From: Sulfuriferula sp047300855
GTDB taxonomy: Bacteria > Pseudomonadota > Gammaproteobacteria > Burkholderiales > Sulfuriferulaceae
Length of the DNA: 64,000 nucleotides
Reading direction: 5' to 3'
Assembly: GCF_047300855.1 (NCBI RefSeq)
Contig: NZ_CP170197.1
Coordinates: 2,976,001 to 3,040,000, forward strand
Shown: positions 16,339 through 25,186 of the stretch, piece by piece
Numbering within the stretch: the stretch's first letter is position 1
How the letters are laid out: every line of letters starts with the position of its first letter
Position numbers and translations under genes: made by a program
The notes under the pieces: generated by a model
Told to the model about the DNA's origin: nothing
Database searches by the model: none
What the model saw: only the letters and a program-made list of their open reading frames with translations

Positions 16339-18723
16339 ATGAAAAATGACATCCCGCAACCTTCAGGCACAGCCCCGGCGCCACCGTGGAGCGATCCAGG
16401 CTGGACCTCCGCGCGCAAGGACATGGTCGGCACCGCACTGGGCGCTGCGCGGCTGTGGTTCAGCGTAGCGCAGGGCATCGTCAGCGAGGTGTATTACCCG
16501 CGCCTGGATATCCCCCAGCTCAAGGATCTGGGCCTGATCGTCGCCGATGACCAGGGCTTCTGGCAGGAGTTGCGCAGGCTGCCCGGCTACACCCTGGAAT
16601 TCGTTGCCCCCGGCATTCCGGTACTGACCATTCAGCACCGGCATTCGCGCTTCAACCTGCGCCTCCGAATCTGCTCCGATCCGCAGCGCGATGTGCTGCT
16701 GCTGGATATCGAACTTGACGGCGACGCGGCCCTGCGCCCCTATCTGCTTGCCGCGCCGCGCCTGGGCGGGGACAGCCTCAATAACCGCGCCTGGGCGGAT
16801 TCCTGGCAAGGCAGACCCTTGCTGTGGGCGGAACAAGGGCCTTTCGGTCTGGCGTTGATGTGTGCCGACCATGACGGACTGCCCGGTTTTGGCATGCGAT
16901 CCGTGGGCAGCGTGGGCGAAAGCGATTTATGGCAGGATTTCGATCGCCACCGGCGCATGACATGGAGCTATGCCGAAACCGAGCCGGGTGAAGTGTCGCT
17001 GGCAGGCGAACTGCCGCGTCGTTGTACTGTAGCGCTGGGTCTGGGCAGCAGCAAGGAAGCTGCAGCCACCCTGGCATGGAGCGCATTGATGCAAGGTTTC
17101 GAAGCGGCCTGGCAGGGTCAATGCAAGGACTGGGCAGACTGGCAAAAAAACTGGCAGCCGCCTCCGGCGCTCGCCGCCCTGCCGGATGCCGCTCAACAAC
17201 TGCTGCAACGCTCGGCGAGCGTACTCAAAATCCATCAGGACCATACTTACCCCGGTGCTGCCGTCGCCAGCCTGTCGGTGCCGTGGGGCGAATCCAGCTC
17301 AAGCCAGGGCGGCTACCATCTGGTGTGGTCACGCGATCTGGTGGAGACTGCCGGCGCACTGCTGGCCATGGACAAACTCGACGATGCGCGGGCCATACTG
17401 TGCTACTTGATCGCTACCCAGCAGAGCGACGGCCACTGGCTGCAAAACCAGTGGCTGGGCGGCAAACCATTCTGGCAGGGCATCCAGCTGGACGAAACCG
17501 CTTTCCCGGTGCTGCTGGCCGCCGCCCTGCACGCACGCGACGCGCTGGCGCAAATTCCGGTGCACGATACAGTGCGTCGCGCGCTCGATTTCATTCTGCG
17601 CGAAGGTCCTGCCACCGGCCAGGATCGCTGGGAGGAGGACGCCGGCATCAACGCATTCACTCTGGCGGTGGCCATTGCCGCGCTGGTGGAGGGCGCTGCA
17701 TTTTTGCAAGGTCGCGAGCGCGATTGCGCGCTGATGCTGGCGGATTACTGGAATGCCCGGCTGGAGGACTGGACCTGGGTGGAAGACACCAAGCTGGCGC
17801 GCAGCCTCGACGTGCCCGGTTATTATCTGCGCAGCGCCCCTACCGACGAACTCATCCACGAAGGCGCCAAACTCGAACACCTGCTGATCAAAAACCGCGC
17901 TATCGATCCCGATCTTCCCGCCGAGGAGCAGCTGGCAACCGATTTCCTGCAACTGGTGCGCTATGGCCTGCGCGATGCGCACGACCCGTGCATCGTCGCG
18001 AGCGTGACCGCCATCGACAAGCTGCTCAAGACCGATACGCCCAACGGCCCGGTATGGCATCGCTACAACGGCGACGGCTACGGCGAACACGCCGACGGCA
18101 GCGCCTTCGACGGCAGTGGCAACGGGCGCGGCTGGCCACTGCTTACCGGCGAGCGCGCCCATTATGCATTGATGGCTGGAGACAACGTGCTGCCCTACAT
18201 CGAAGCCATCACAGCCATGACCGGGGCTGGAGGTCTCATTCCCGAACAGGTATGGGATACCGATCCCATCCCGGCGCGCGACCTCTACCCCGGAAAGCCC
18301 AGCGGTTCCGCCATGCCGCTGGTGTGGGCGCACGCCGAGTACATCAAGCTGTGCCTGAGCCATGCCCAGGGCTATCCGGTGGATCGCCCGGTGCAGACCT
18401 GGCTGCGCTATCACGGCCAGCGCCCGAAAATTTCATTTTATCTATGGCGCATGAAGCAACGCCCGCGCAATCTGCCTGCCGGCAAGGAACTGCGCCTGCT
18501 GCTGCACGCGCCTGCACGCGTGCACTGGGGGCGCAACGGCTGGCAGGACATCGCCGACGTGGACACGCAGGACTGGGGGCTGGCGCACATCGCCATTTTG
18601 TCGACGACGCAATTGAAACCGGGCGACACGCTGGAATTCACCCTCTACTGGCCTGACACCGGGCAATGGCAGGGTGAGGATTTTCAGATTCGCATCGTTA
18701 CTCCTGGAGAAAAATCATGCTGA
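16339..18723 (+). CDS. GH15 glucoamylase/glucodextranase-type hydrolase
   Basis: Predicted cytoplasmic enzyme of 794 residues that releases glucose from alpha-glucans. An N-terminal beta super-sandwich (about 1-270) precedes the (alpha/alpha)6 GH15 barrel, with HLVWSRDLVETAGAL, LQNQWLGGKPFWQGIQLDE and GRGWPLLTGERAHYAL (catalytic-type Glu in GER), then IPEQVWD. No signal peptide is visible, so the substrate is likely internal glycogen or maltodextrin. The start at 16339 follows AGAAAGAACACA; the longer upstream frame overlaps the Rieske gene and is rejected. It overlaps the SDR gene by 7 nt. Confidence 0.88.
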   Translation: MKNDIPQPSGTAPAPPWSDPGWTSARKDMVGTALGAARLWFSVAQGIVSEVYYPRLDIPQLKDLGLIVADDQGFWQELRRLPGYTLEFVAPGIPVLTIQHRHSRFNLRLRICSDPQRDVLLLDIELDGDAALRPYLLAAPRLGGDSLNNRAWADSWQGRPLLWAEQGPFGLALMCADHDGLPGFGMRSVGSVGESDLWQDFDRHRRMTWSYAETEPGEVSLAGELPRRCTVALGLGSSKEAAATLAWSALMQGFEAAWQGQCKDWADWQKNWQPPPALAALPDAAQQLLQRSASVLKIHQDHTYPGAAVASLSVPWGESSSSQGGYHLVWSRDLVETAGALLAMDKLDDARAILCYLIATQQSDGHWLQNQWLGGKPFWQGIQLDETAFPVLLAAALHARDALAQIPVHDTVRRALDFILREGPATGQDRWEEDAGINAFTLAVAIAALVEGAAFLQGRERDCALMLADYWNARLEDWTWVEDTKLARSLDVPGYYLRSAPTDELIHEGAKLEHLLIKNRAIDPDLPAEEQLATDFLQLVRYGLRDAHDPCIVASVTAIDKLLKTDTPNGPVWHRYNGDGYGEHADGSAFDGSGNGRGWPLLTGERAHYALMAGDNVLPYIEAITAMTGAGGLIPEQVWDTDPIPARDLYPGKPSGSAMPLVWAHAEYIKLCLSHAQGYPVDRPVQTWLRYHGQRPKISFYLWRMKQRPRNLPAGKELRLLLHAPARVHWGRNGWQDIADVDTQDWGLAHIAILSTTQLKPGDTLEFTLYWPDTGQWQGEDFQIRIVTPGEKSC

Positions 18724-19502
18724 ATATTGATTTAAGCGGGCGCCGGGCGCTGGTCACCGGTTCCAGTTCCGGACTGGGTGAAGCCATCGCGATGGCTTTA
18801 TCCAGCGCAGGCGCCAAGGTGGCAATCAACTATCGAAATGACAAAGCAGTGGCAGACGCAGTGGTGGCGCGCATCGTCCGGCAAGGCGGTGCAGCGCAGG
18901 CATTCCAGGCCGACATCTCGGCGCCGGAAGATGTGACGCGGCTTTTCGCTGAAGTCGGCGCCGCATTCGGCGGGCTGGATATTCTGGTCAACAATGCCGG
19001 CATCGATGGCGGCGCGGCCAATTGTGCCGACAGCGATCCGGACCAGTGGGCGCGCGTCATCGCGGTGGACCTGCAAGGATCCTACTACTGCGCGCGTCAG
19101 GCACTGCACTGGATGCTGCCGCAGAAACGCGGGGTCATCATCAACATCACTTCGGTACATGAATTCATCCCCTGGTCGGGCTACAGCGCCTACACCAGCG
19201 CCAAGGCCGGACTGTCCATGTTCACCAAAACCCTGGCCCAGGAAGTGGCGGCGAACGGCGTACGCGTGCTGGCCATCGCCCCCGGGGCGATCAAAACGCC
19301 GATCAATGCAAGCGTCTGGAAAGACCCGCAGGGATTGGTCGATCTGGATCATAAAATCGCCATGGGGCGCATGGGCGAGCCGGATGAAATCGGCCAGGTT
19401 GCGGCTTTCCTGGCCAGCGATCTGGCCAGCTACATCACCGGCACCAGCATCGCGGTGGACGGCGGCATGCTGATCTACCCGGACTTCCGTCATGGCGGAT
19501 GA
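18717..19502 (+). CDS. SDR-family dehydrogenase, glucose 1-dehydrogenase-like
   Basis: Classical short-chain dehydrogenase of 261 residues. It has the cofactor loop TGSSSGLG at 14-21, NNAG near residue 92, a catalytic Ser in NITSVHE and the YSAYTSAK Tyr-Lys pair near 158-165. The GGMLIYPDF C-terminus resembles glucose 1-dehydrogenases. TGGAGAAAAATC lies before the ATG, inside the end of the GH15 gene. Next to a glucose-releasing enzyme, oxidation of glucose to gluconolactone is a reasonable inference. SDR substrate specificity cannot be read directly. Confidence 0.85.
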   Translation: MLNIDLSGRRALVTGSSSGLGEAIAMALSSAGAKVAINYRNDKAVADAVVARIVRQGGAAQAFQADISAPEDVTRLFAEVGAAFGGLDILVNNAGIDGGAANCADSDPDQWARVIAVDLQGSYYCARQALHWMLPQKRGVIINITSVHEFIPWSGYSAYTSAKAGLSMFTKTLAQEVAANGVRVLAIAPGAIKTPINASVWKDPQGLVDLDHKIAMGRMGEPDEIGQVAAFLASDLASYITGTSIAVDGGMLIYPDFRHGG

Positions 19503-21039
19503 TCTGGATGCCGACCTGATCATCATCGGCAGCGGTGCCGGGGGCGGCACGCTGGCGCGTGCGCTGGCGCCCAGCGGCATGTCCATCCTGGTGCTGGAAC
19601 GCGGCGATTATCTGCCCAGGGAAAAAGCCAACTGGCAGGCCGAAGCCGTATTCCACGCGCACCGCTACCATACTCAGGACCACTGGCGCGATGGTGCCGG
19701 GCGCCTGTTTCAACCCGTCACCGGCTACCACGTGGGGGGCAACACCAAACTCTACGGCGCAGCGGTGCTGCGCCGCCGCGGCGAGGATTTTGTGGCGCGC
19801 AGGCATGTCGACGGCAGCACCCCGAACTGGCCGATTGGCTATGCCGACCTGAGCCCTTACTACGATGAAGCAGAATGCTGGTATTACGCGCACGGCCTGG
19901 CCGGTGCCGACCCTACGGAGCCGCCGCGCAACGACTATCCATGGCCGCCGTTCACCCATGAGCCTTACATGGCAGAAGTCGCGCGCCAACTGAAAACGCT
20001 AGGCTTACACCCCTTTGCGCTGCCGCTGGCGCTGAATCGGGACGAAGATCGTCCGCAACAAAGTGCCTGCATACGCTGCGACAGCTGCGACGGTTTCCCA
20101 TGCCTGGTGCACGCCAAGGGCGATGCGGAAATCTGCGGCATCCGCCCCGCATTGCAATACGCCAATGTTCATATCCTGCCCGGTGTCCGGGTGCAAAAAC
20201 TCCTCACCAACAGCGCTGGCAGCCGCGTGGAAAGCGTGGAAACGCTGGGCCCGCAGGGTGCGCGACGTTTCCGCGCACGCGTGGTTGTCGTCGCTGCCGG
20301 CGCCATCAATTCCGCCGCGCTGTTACTGGCTTCAGCCAACGCCCGGCACCCGCGCGGGCTGGCGAATGGCAGCGACCAGCTCGGCCGCAATTACATGTGC
20401 CATCTCAACAGCGCCTGCATTGCCATCGATCCGCGTCGCCGCAACCCGACTGTGTTTCAGAAAACCATCGCCATCAACGATTTTTACAACAGCTCGGGCG
20501 AGGCGGATTTCCCCTACCCGCTCGGCCACATTCAGAATCTCGGCAAAGTCACCCCGGCCATCCTCAAGGCCCAGCGCCCGGCGTTGCCGTGGCCGCTGGC
20601 GCAGTGGGCGGCACAGCATTCGGTGGACTGGTGGCTGACCACGGAAGACCTGCCGCGCCCGGACAACCGGGTCAGTCTGGATGCTGACGGCACCATCCGG
20701 CTGCATTATCTACCCACCAACGAGGCCGCCCATCAGCGCCTGGTCGGTGGCTGGAAAAACATCCTGAAACAGCTCGGCTATCCGCTCGTCTTCACCCAGC
20801 GCATGGGCATCGAGGCGGTGGCCCACCAGGTCGGCACAGCACGGTTCGGCACCGACCCCGGGGCCAGCGTGCTCGACCTTCATTGCAAGGCGCATGAGCT
20901 GGACAACCTGTACGTGGTGGATGCGTCGTTCATGCCCTCCATCGCCGCCGTCAATCCGTCGCTGACCATCATGGCCAACGCGCTGCGCGTCGGCGCCCAT
21001 CTGCGCCAGCGTTTCGCCCAGGGTGATTGGCATGGATAG
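19492..21039 (+). CDS. GMC-family FAD oxidoreductase
   Basis: Flavin dehydrogenase of 515 residues. An N-terminal FAD-binding GSGAGGG lies near residue 12, followed by a GMC-N domain with HVGGNTKLYGAA, a Cys-rich insert (CIRCDSCDGFPC) and a GMC-C domain with VAHQVGTARFG (catalytic-type His) and NPSLTIMAN (Asn). The family oxidises alcohols and sugars such as glucose, choline or gluconate. The gene overlaps the SDR gene by 11 nt, completing a translationally coupled glucan-hydrolase/SDR/GMC trio. No signal peptide. The electron acceptor is unknown; the Cys cluster may matter. Confidence 0.88.
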   Translation: MADDLDADLIIIGSGAGGGTLARALAPSGMSILVLERGDYLPREKANWQAEAVFHAHRYHTQDHWRDGAGRLFQPVTGYHVGGNTKLYGAAVLRRRGEDFVARRHVDGSTPNWPIGYADLSPYYDEAECWYYAHGLAGADPTEPPRNDYPWPPFTHEPYMAEVARQLKTLGLHPFALPLALNRDEDRPQQSACIRCDSCDGFPCLVHAKGDAEICGIRPALQYANVHILPGVRVQKLLTNSAGSRVESVETLGPQGARRFRARVVVVAAGAINSAALLLASANARHPRGLANGSDQLGRNYMCHLNSACIAIDPRRRNPTVFQKTIAINDFYNSSGEADFPYPLGHIQNLGKVTPAILKAQRPALPWPLAQWAAQHSVDWWLTTEDLPRPDNRVSLDADGTIRLHYLPTNEAAHQRLVGGWKNILKQLGYPLVFTQRMGIEAVAHQVGTARFGTDPGASVLDLHCKAHELDNLYVVDASFMPSIAAVNPSLTIMANALRVGAHLRQRFAQGDWHG

Positions 21040-21077
21040 GCTACTGGTGTGCCGAAATGGCGATTGAAAAGCAGTTT

Positions 21078-21190
21078 GGCTACAGAGGCCACAGAAAACA
21101 CCGAGGAAACGCGCTTCCCAGACCTGCGTACCCGGTCGATCAACCCGGAATACGGCATACCCGCGCCTACTCTGTGGCCTCTGTCGCTGC
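21078..21190. repeat. Intergenic inverted repeat of the ACAGAGG type
   Basis: Left arm (about 21078-21106) contains GGCTACAGAGGCCACAGA; right arm (about 21171-21187) contains TCTGTGGCCTCTGTCGC, nearly its reverse complement. Related arms occur at 25037-25149 and 34621-34798, always between genes. Reading frames across this element are not real genes. Confidence 0.7.
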
Positions 21191-21242
21191 AATCGCCGTT
21201 TCCGGATTCATGACATTGACGACCTAATCAGGAGAATCAGAC

Positions 21243-22382
21243 ATGGCCAAGCTCAGCGCCGTCGCAGTCTATACAGCAGGTTTCCTGCAAGGCTGCGCGT
21301 TCGTCCTGATCCCGGCGCTCGGTACCATTCTGGCCGCGCCGCCTTACCACCTGTCCAGCAGCGCCTATGGCGTGCTGTTTCTGCCGCAGACGCTGGGCGC
21401 CATCTTCGGCGCGCTCGCGGCCGATACGCTGCACCAGCGCATCGGCAGTCGCGGACTGTTCCGTAGCGGCGTTGCAGCCAATGTGCTCGCCCTGCTCCTG
21501 CTGGCCGGCGCGGCCTATAGCAGTGGCACGCTGGCGCATGCCTTGCTATTGATGGAAACACTGTTTCTCGGCGTGGGTTTTGGCTTGACGCTGGCGGCCG
21601 TCAATCACTATGCCGCGCTGCTGTTCCCTCGTACCGCCACGATGGCAGTCACCTTGCTCAACGCCGGCATCGGCGGCGCCACCGCGCTTTCTCCGCTGAT
21701 CCTGCATGGCATTGCTGCCTGGGCCAGCTGGGGCGTATGGCCGCTCATGCTGGCAGCGGGATTCGTGCTGGTGCTCTTTCTGCCGCTCCCGGCCAGCACT
21801 GCCAAAACCGGTGAATCACCGCGCTGGCAAGCCGCCATGCTGCTGTTTGCGCTGGCCGCATTTCTCTATGCCATTGGCGAGGGCATCTTTGGCAGTTGGG
21901 CCAATATTTACATCAGCGTGAACAAGGCCCTGCCGGCGCATTACGGGGCACTGGCGCTCTCCGCTTTCTGGGGCAGCATGACGCTGTTTCGCATCCTGCT
22001 GGCGCTGGTGCCGGAGCGCGTAATCGCGCAGCGCTGGCTTTATCTGGCGGCGCCGCTCGGCATGGGCGCCTGCTTTGCTGCGTTGCCCTTTCTGTCCAGC
22101 GCCTGGACTTTGATAGGCGCGTTTGCACTGGCCGGCGCAGCATGCAGCGTCTACTTTCCGTTTTCCATGTCGTACGGGCTGGCCGCTTTTTCCGGGCAGC
22201 AGACGCGCATGGCCGGTCTGATGGTGGCTGCGCTGATGGCCGGTGAGGGCATTGGCTCGTTTGCCCTGGGGCCGTTGCAAGGCCTGGTCGCGCTGCCGCG
22301 GATTTACCTGTTTTCGGCATCGTTGGCCCTACCCTTGTTCGTGCTGGGATGGCACCTCTCGGCGCGGGTAAAAACCGGTTAA
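21243..22382 (+). CDS. MFS transporter
   Basis: Inner-membrane major-facilitator protein of 379 residues with about 12 hydrophobic helices and the typical pseudo-twofold layout. CAGGAGAATCAGAC precedes the ATG. It lacks a strong substrate signature; FucP-like or drug-efflux subfamilies are possible. It follows the sugar-oxidation trio but is separated by a palindromic repeat, so the operon link is uncertain. Confidence 0.85.
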   Translation: MAKLSAVAVYTAGFLQGCAFVLIPALGTILAAPPYHLSSSAYGVLFLPQTLGAIFGALAADTLHQRIGSRGLFRSGVAANVLALLLLAGAAYSSGTLAHALLLMETLFLGVGFGLTLAAVNHYAALLFPRTATMAVTLLNAGIGGATALSPLILHGIAAWASWGVWPLMLAAGFVLVLFLPLPASTAKTGESPRWQAAMLLFALAAFLYAIGEGIFGSWANIYISVNKALPAHYGALALSAFWGSMTLFRILLALVPERVIAQRWLYLAAPLGMGACFAALPFLSSAWTLIGAFALAGAACSVYFPFSMSYGLAAFSGQQTRMAGLMVAALMAGEGIGSFALGPLQGLVALPRIYLFSASLALPLFVLGWHLSARVKTG

Positions 22383-22470
22383 TGCGTCATCTACCGAACA
22401 TAAGGATATTGCCATTAAGGATAAAGTAAGTTTTCGCGGCTTAGTATTCCTGGAGCCTTGAAATATTACC

Positions 22471-23931
22471 GTGCCCAGCCTTATGCAAATACTCTGCTTT
22501 AACCGCGTCGTCGCACCCCTATTCGTGGTGATGGTTACGCTCGCAGGTTGCGCGAGCTATGCGCCGCGGCCATTGTCGCCACAAGCCACTGCCAGCGCCT
22601 TTGAGGCACGCACGCTCTCCGACCCCGGCCTGGAAAATTACCTGGCCGCCCATCTGCCGCGTACCGGGCAGGCGGAGTCATCCCATACCTGGGATTTGAA
22701 CAAGCTGACCCTGGCCGCGCTGTACTACCATCCCGATCTGGAGGTGGCACGCGCGCAGCAGAATGTGGCCAAAGCGGGTGTACAAGTTTCGCGGCAACGA
22801 CCCAACCCGAGCCTGAATTTGACACCGGCGTATAACGCCAATGCAATCGCCGGAATGTCGCCCTGGATTCTGGGCACGATGCTGAATTTTCCGATTGAAA
22901 CCGCCGGACGGCGCGGTTATCGCGAGGCCCAGGCAAACCATCAACTTGATGATGCGCGTTTTCATGTTGCCGAGGTGGCCTGGCAAGTGCGCAGCCATGT
23001 GCGTGGCCGCATGCTGGATTACGATGCCGCGCTGCGCGAAGCCGCCATCCTGAAGCAAACCCTGGCTCTGCGCGAGAACCTGTTGCAGGCCGTGCAACGC
23101 CGCCTCGCAGCCGGCGAGGCCGGGCAAGCCGAGGTGGATACTGAACAGGCTGCACTGGCCGATGTGCGCCTGCAACTGGACAAGGCGTGGGGCCGCGGGG
23201 CCGCAGCGCGGGTGGCATTGGCTGCCGCCGTGGGAGTGCCGGTAGCAGCGCTCGACAGCGTCAAGCTTTCCTTCGCAGCATTCAACCGTCCGCTTTCTGC
23301 AGCGCAAATTCCGGCACCCGCAGTGCGCCGCGCAGCCTTGACCAATCGCGCCGATCTGCTCGCGGCACTTGCCCGGTATGAGGTCAGCCAGTCCGCGCTG
23401 CAGCTCGAAATTGCGCGGCAATATCCGGACCTGCAAATCGGCCCCGGCTACAAGTGGGACCAGGGCGCGAACAAGTGGTCGCTGGGAATCAGCCTGACGC
23501 TGCCGCTGTTCAACCAGAACCAGGGTCAGATCGCGCAGGCCACGGCACAACGCGAGCTGGCCGCGGCGCGCTTCACCGCCCTGCAAACCCGGGCCATCGC
23601 CCAGACCGGGCAAGCGCTTGCAGACTATCGTGCGGCCCTTGCGGCACTGGACTCCGCGCAGTCTCTGGCCGCTATACAGCAGTTACGCGCGCAATCCGCA
23701 CAGCGTCAATTTTCCTCCGGCTACATCGATCACCTCGCGCTGGATCAGGCACGCCTGCAAACCCTGGCTGCCGAGAACACCCGCCTGACTGCATCGATAC
23801 AGGCACAGCGCGCATTGGGTGCGCTCGAAGACGCGGTCCAGCAACCGCTGGACGGCTCAATTCAAATCACCGACCCCGCCCTGCCCGACCCCCGGCGCGA
23901 CGCGCCTGCCCATCAAGGATCCCGGCCATGA
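22471..23931 (+). CDS. TolC/CusC-type outer-membrane efflux lipoprotein
   Basis: Outer-membrane channel of a tripartite efflux pump, 486 residues. The lipobox is VTLAGC (Cys about 28), followed by two OEP domains with long alpha-helical, Ala/Gln-rich segments. The start is GTG at 22471 with GGAG about 14 nt upstream; ATG at 22483 is an alternative. The stop overlaps the adaptor start as ATGA, so both are translated together. Substrate not evident; context with the HME-type pump below suggests metal ions. Confidence 0.88.
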   Translation: MPSLMQILCFNRVVAPLFVVMVTLAGCASYAPRPLSPQATASAFEARTLSDPGLENYLAAHLPRTGQAESSHTWDLNKLTLAALYYHPDLEVARAQQNVAKAGVQVSRQRPNPSLNLTPAYNANAIAGMSPWILGTMLNFPIETAGRRGYREAQANHQLDDARFHVAEVAWQVRSHVRGRMLDYDAALREAAILKQTLALRENLLQAVQRRLAAGEAGQAEVDTEQAALADVRLQLDKAWGRGAAARVALAAAVGVPVAALDSVKLSFAAFNRPLSAAQIPAPAVRRAALTNRADLLAALARYEVSQSALQLEIARQYPDLQIGPGYKWDQGANKWSLGISLTLPLFNQNQGQIAQATAQRELAAARFTALQTRAIAQTGQALADYRAALAALDSAQSLAAIQQLRAQSAQRQFSSGYIDHLALDQARLQTLAAENTRLTASIQAQRALGALEDAVQQPLDGSIQITDPALPDPRRDAPAHQGSRP

Positions 23932-24974
23932 AACACACGCGCTTTATTCTCGCCGGCCTGATCGCGACTGCGATCGTTATCGGCATTGTGATCTGGATAC
24001 GCAGCACGCCCAGCCATCCGCCCGCCACATCGGCCGACTCGCAAGCCGCAACGACCAGCGCCGGTACGGTCGTAATCAGCCCCGCGCAAATGACGCTGAG
24101 CGGCATCGCAGTGCAAGCGCTGCCGGTCACCCGTTTCCAGCCGCAAACCAGCGCCTACGCCAGCGTACTCGACCCGGGACCGCTGCTGCAGCTGCGCGGA
24201 CAACTGCGCGCGGCACAACTGCAGACCGACGCAGCGCGCGCCCAGGCTGCGGCCTCGGAACGCGAATACCGGCGTCTGGCGCTGCTTAATGGCCAGGACC
24301 ACACCGTGTCGGACAAAGTGACCGAGGCGGCACGCGCCAGCCGGGATGCGGACCGCGCACATCTGGAAGCCGCACAGGCAACATTGCTGGCTGCGCGCGA
24401 CACGGCGCGCAGCCGCTGGGGCGACGTGCTGACAGGATGGGCACTGGCCACGCACTCGCCGCAACTGGATGCATTGAATTCCGGGAAGCAGGCTTTATTG
24501 TCGGTCGCATTGCCGCAGGGCGGGGCGACGGGTTCGCCGCCGCCAACCATCCACCTCAACCTGCCCGGTGGCATCGGAGAGATCACAGCGCATCTGGTAT
24601 CGCCTTCGCCGCTGGCCGACCCGGTCACCCAGAGTCCGACGTATTTTTACCAGGCGCCGCGCGGCGGATTGCGCACCGGCATGCGCATCGATGCCTTGCT
24701 GCCCGCCGGTCAATCTGTAGCTGGGGTTGTGATCCCGAACTCGGCGGTGGTCTGGTATGCCAACCGGCCGTGGGTCTATGTGCAGTCCACCGATACGCAA
24801 TTCGTGCGCCGCGAAATCGCCGTCGACACACCCGCACCCGGCGGCTGGTTTGTTGCGCAGTGGCACGCTGGCGAACGCGTGGCGGTCAAGGGCGCAGCCT
24901 TGCTGTTCTCGCAGGAATTCCAGCCCAAACCGCAACCGGGCGCCCCGAGCAGTGGAGGCGATGACGACGATTAG
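23928..24974 (+). CDS. RND efflux periplasmic adaptor (membrane-fusion protein)
   Basis: Adaptor of 348 residues linking the RND pump to the outer-membrane channel. It has an N-terminal membrane anchor (about 6-25), an alpha-helical hairpin (about 85-160) and beta-barrel/membrane-proximal segments ending in an acidic DDDD tail. It lacks an obvious His/Met-rich metal-binding extension. The ATG overlaps the upstream stop by 4 nt. A longer upstream frame lies within the TolC gene and is rejected. A palindromic repeat separates it from the pump gene. Confidence 0.85.
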   Translation: MKHTRFILAGLIATAIVIGIVIWIRSTPSHPPATSADSQAATTSAGTVVISPAQMTLSGIAVQALPVTRFQPQTSAYASVLDPGPLLQLRGQLRAAQLQTDAARAQAAASEREYRRLALLNGQDHTVSDKVTEAARASRDADRAHLEAAQATLLAARDTARSRWGDVLTGWALATHSPQLDALNSGKQALLSVALPQGGATGSPPPTIHLNLPGGIGEITAHLVSPSPLADPVTQSPTYFYQAPRGGLRTGMRIDALLPAGQSVAGVVIPNSAVVWYANRPWVYVQSTDTQFVRREIAVDTPAPGGWFVAQWHAGERVAVKGAALLFSQEFQPKPQPGAPSSGGDDDD

Positions 24975-25036
24975 CAGGTGAGCGCGCGCACGTTATTGCC
25001 AATCCGGATCATTGAAGCCAAAACCGCAATGCCAGT

Positions 25037-25149
25037 CACAGAGAGCACAGAGGACACAGAGATGAAGCGAGTTCCAGCCCACCTGATGAAAGCACAAATT
25101 TACGTCTATCCATCGTTTTTTCTCTGTGAACTCTGTGTTCTCTGTGGCT
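25037..25149. repeat. Intergenic inverted repeat of the CACAGAG type
   Basis: Left arm (25037-25062) contains CACAGAGAGCACAGAGG; right arm (about 25122-25148) contains CTCTGTGAACTCTGTG. The arms are imperfect reverse complements flanking about 60 bp. The element sits between adaptor and pump genes of one efflux system. If transcribed it would form a long hairpin that could affect relative expression. Confidence 0.75.
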
Positions 25150-25186
25150 AACCGATTTTTTCAGGTTTAACAGGACTTCATCGCCC

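Noticed and set aside
17022..18656. 544-codon plus-strand frame inside the GH15 gene
   Set aside because: Alternate frame of the GH15 gene; the product is Arg-rich and motif-free.
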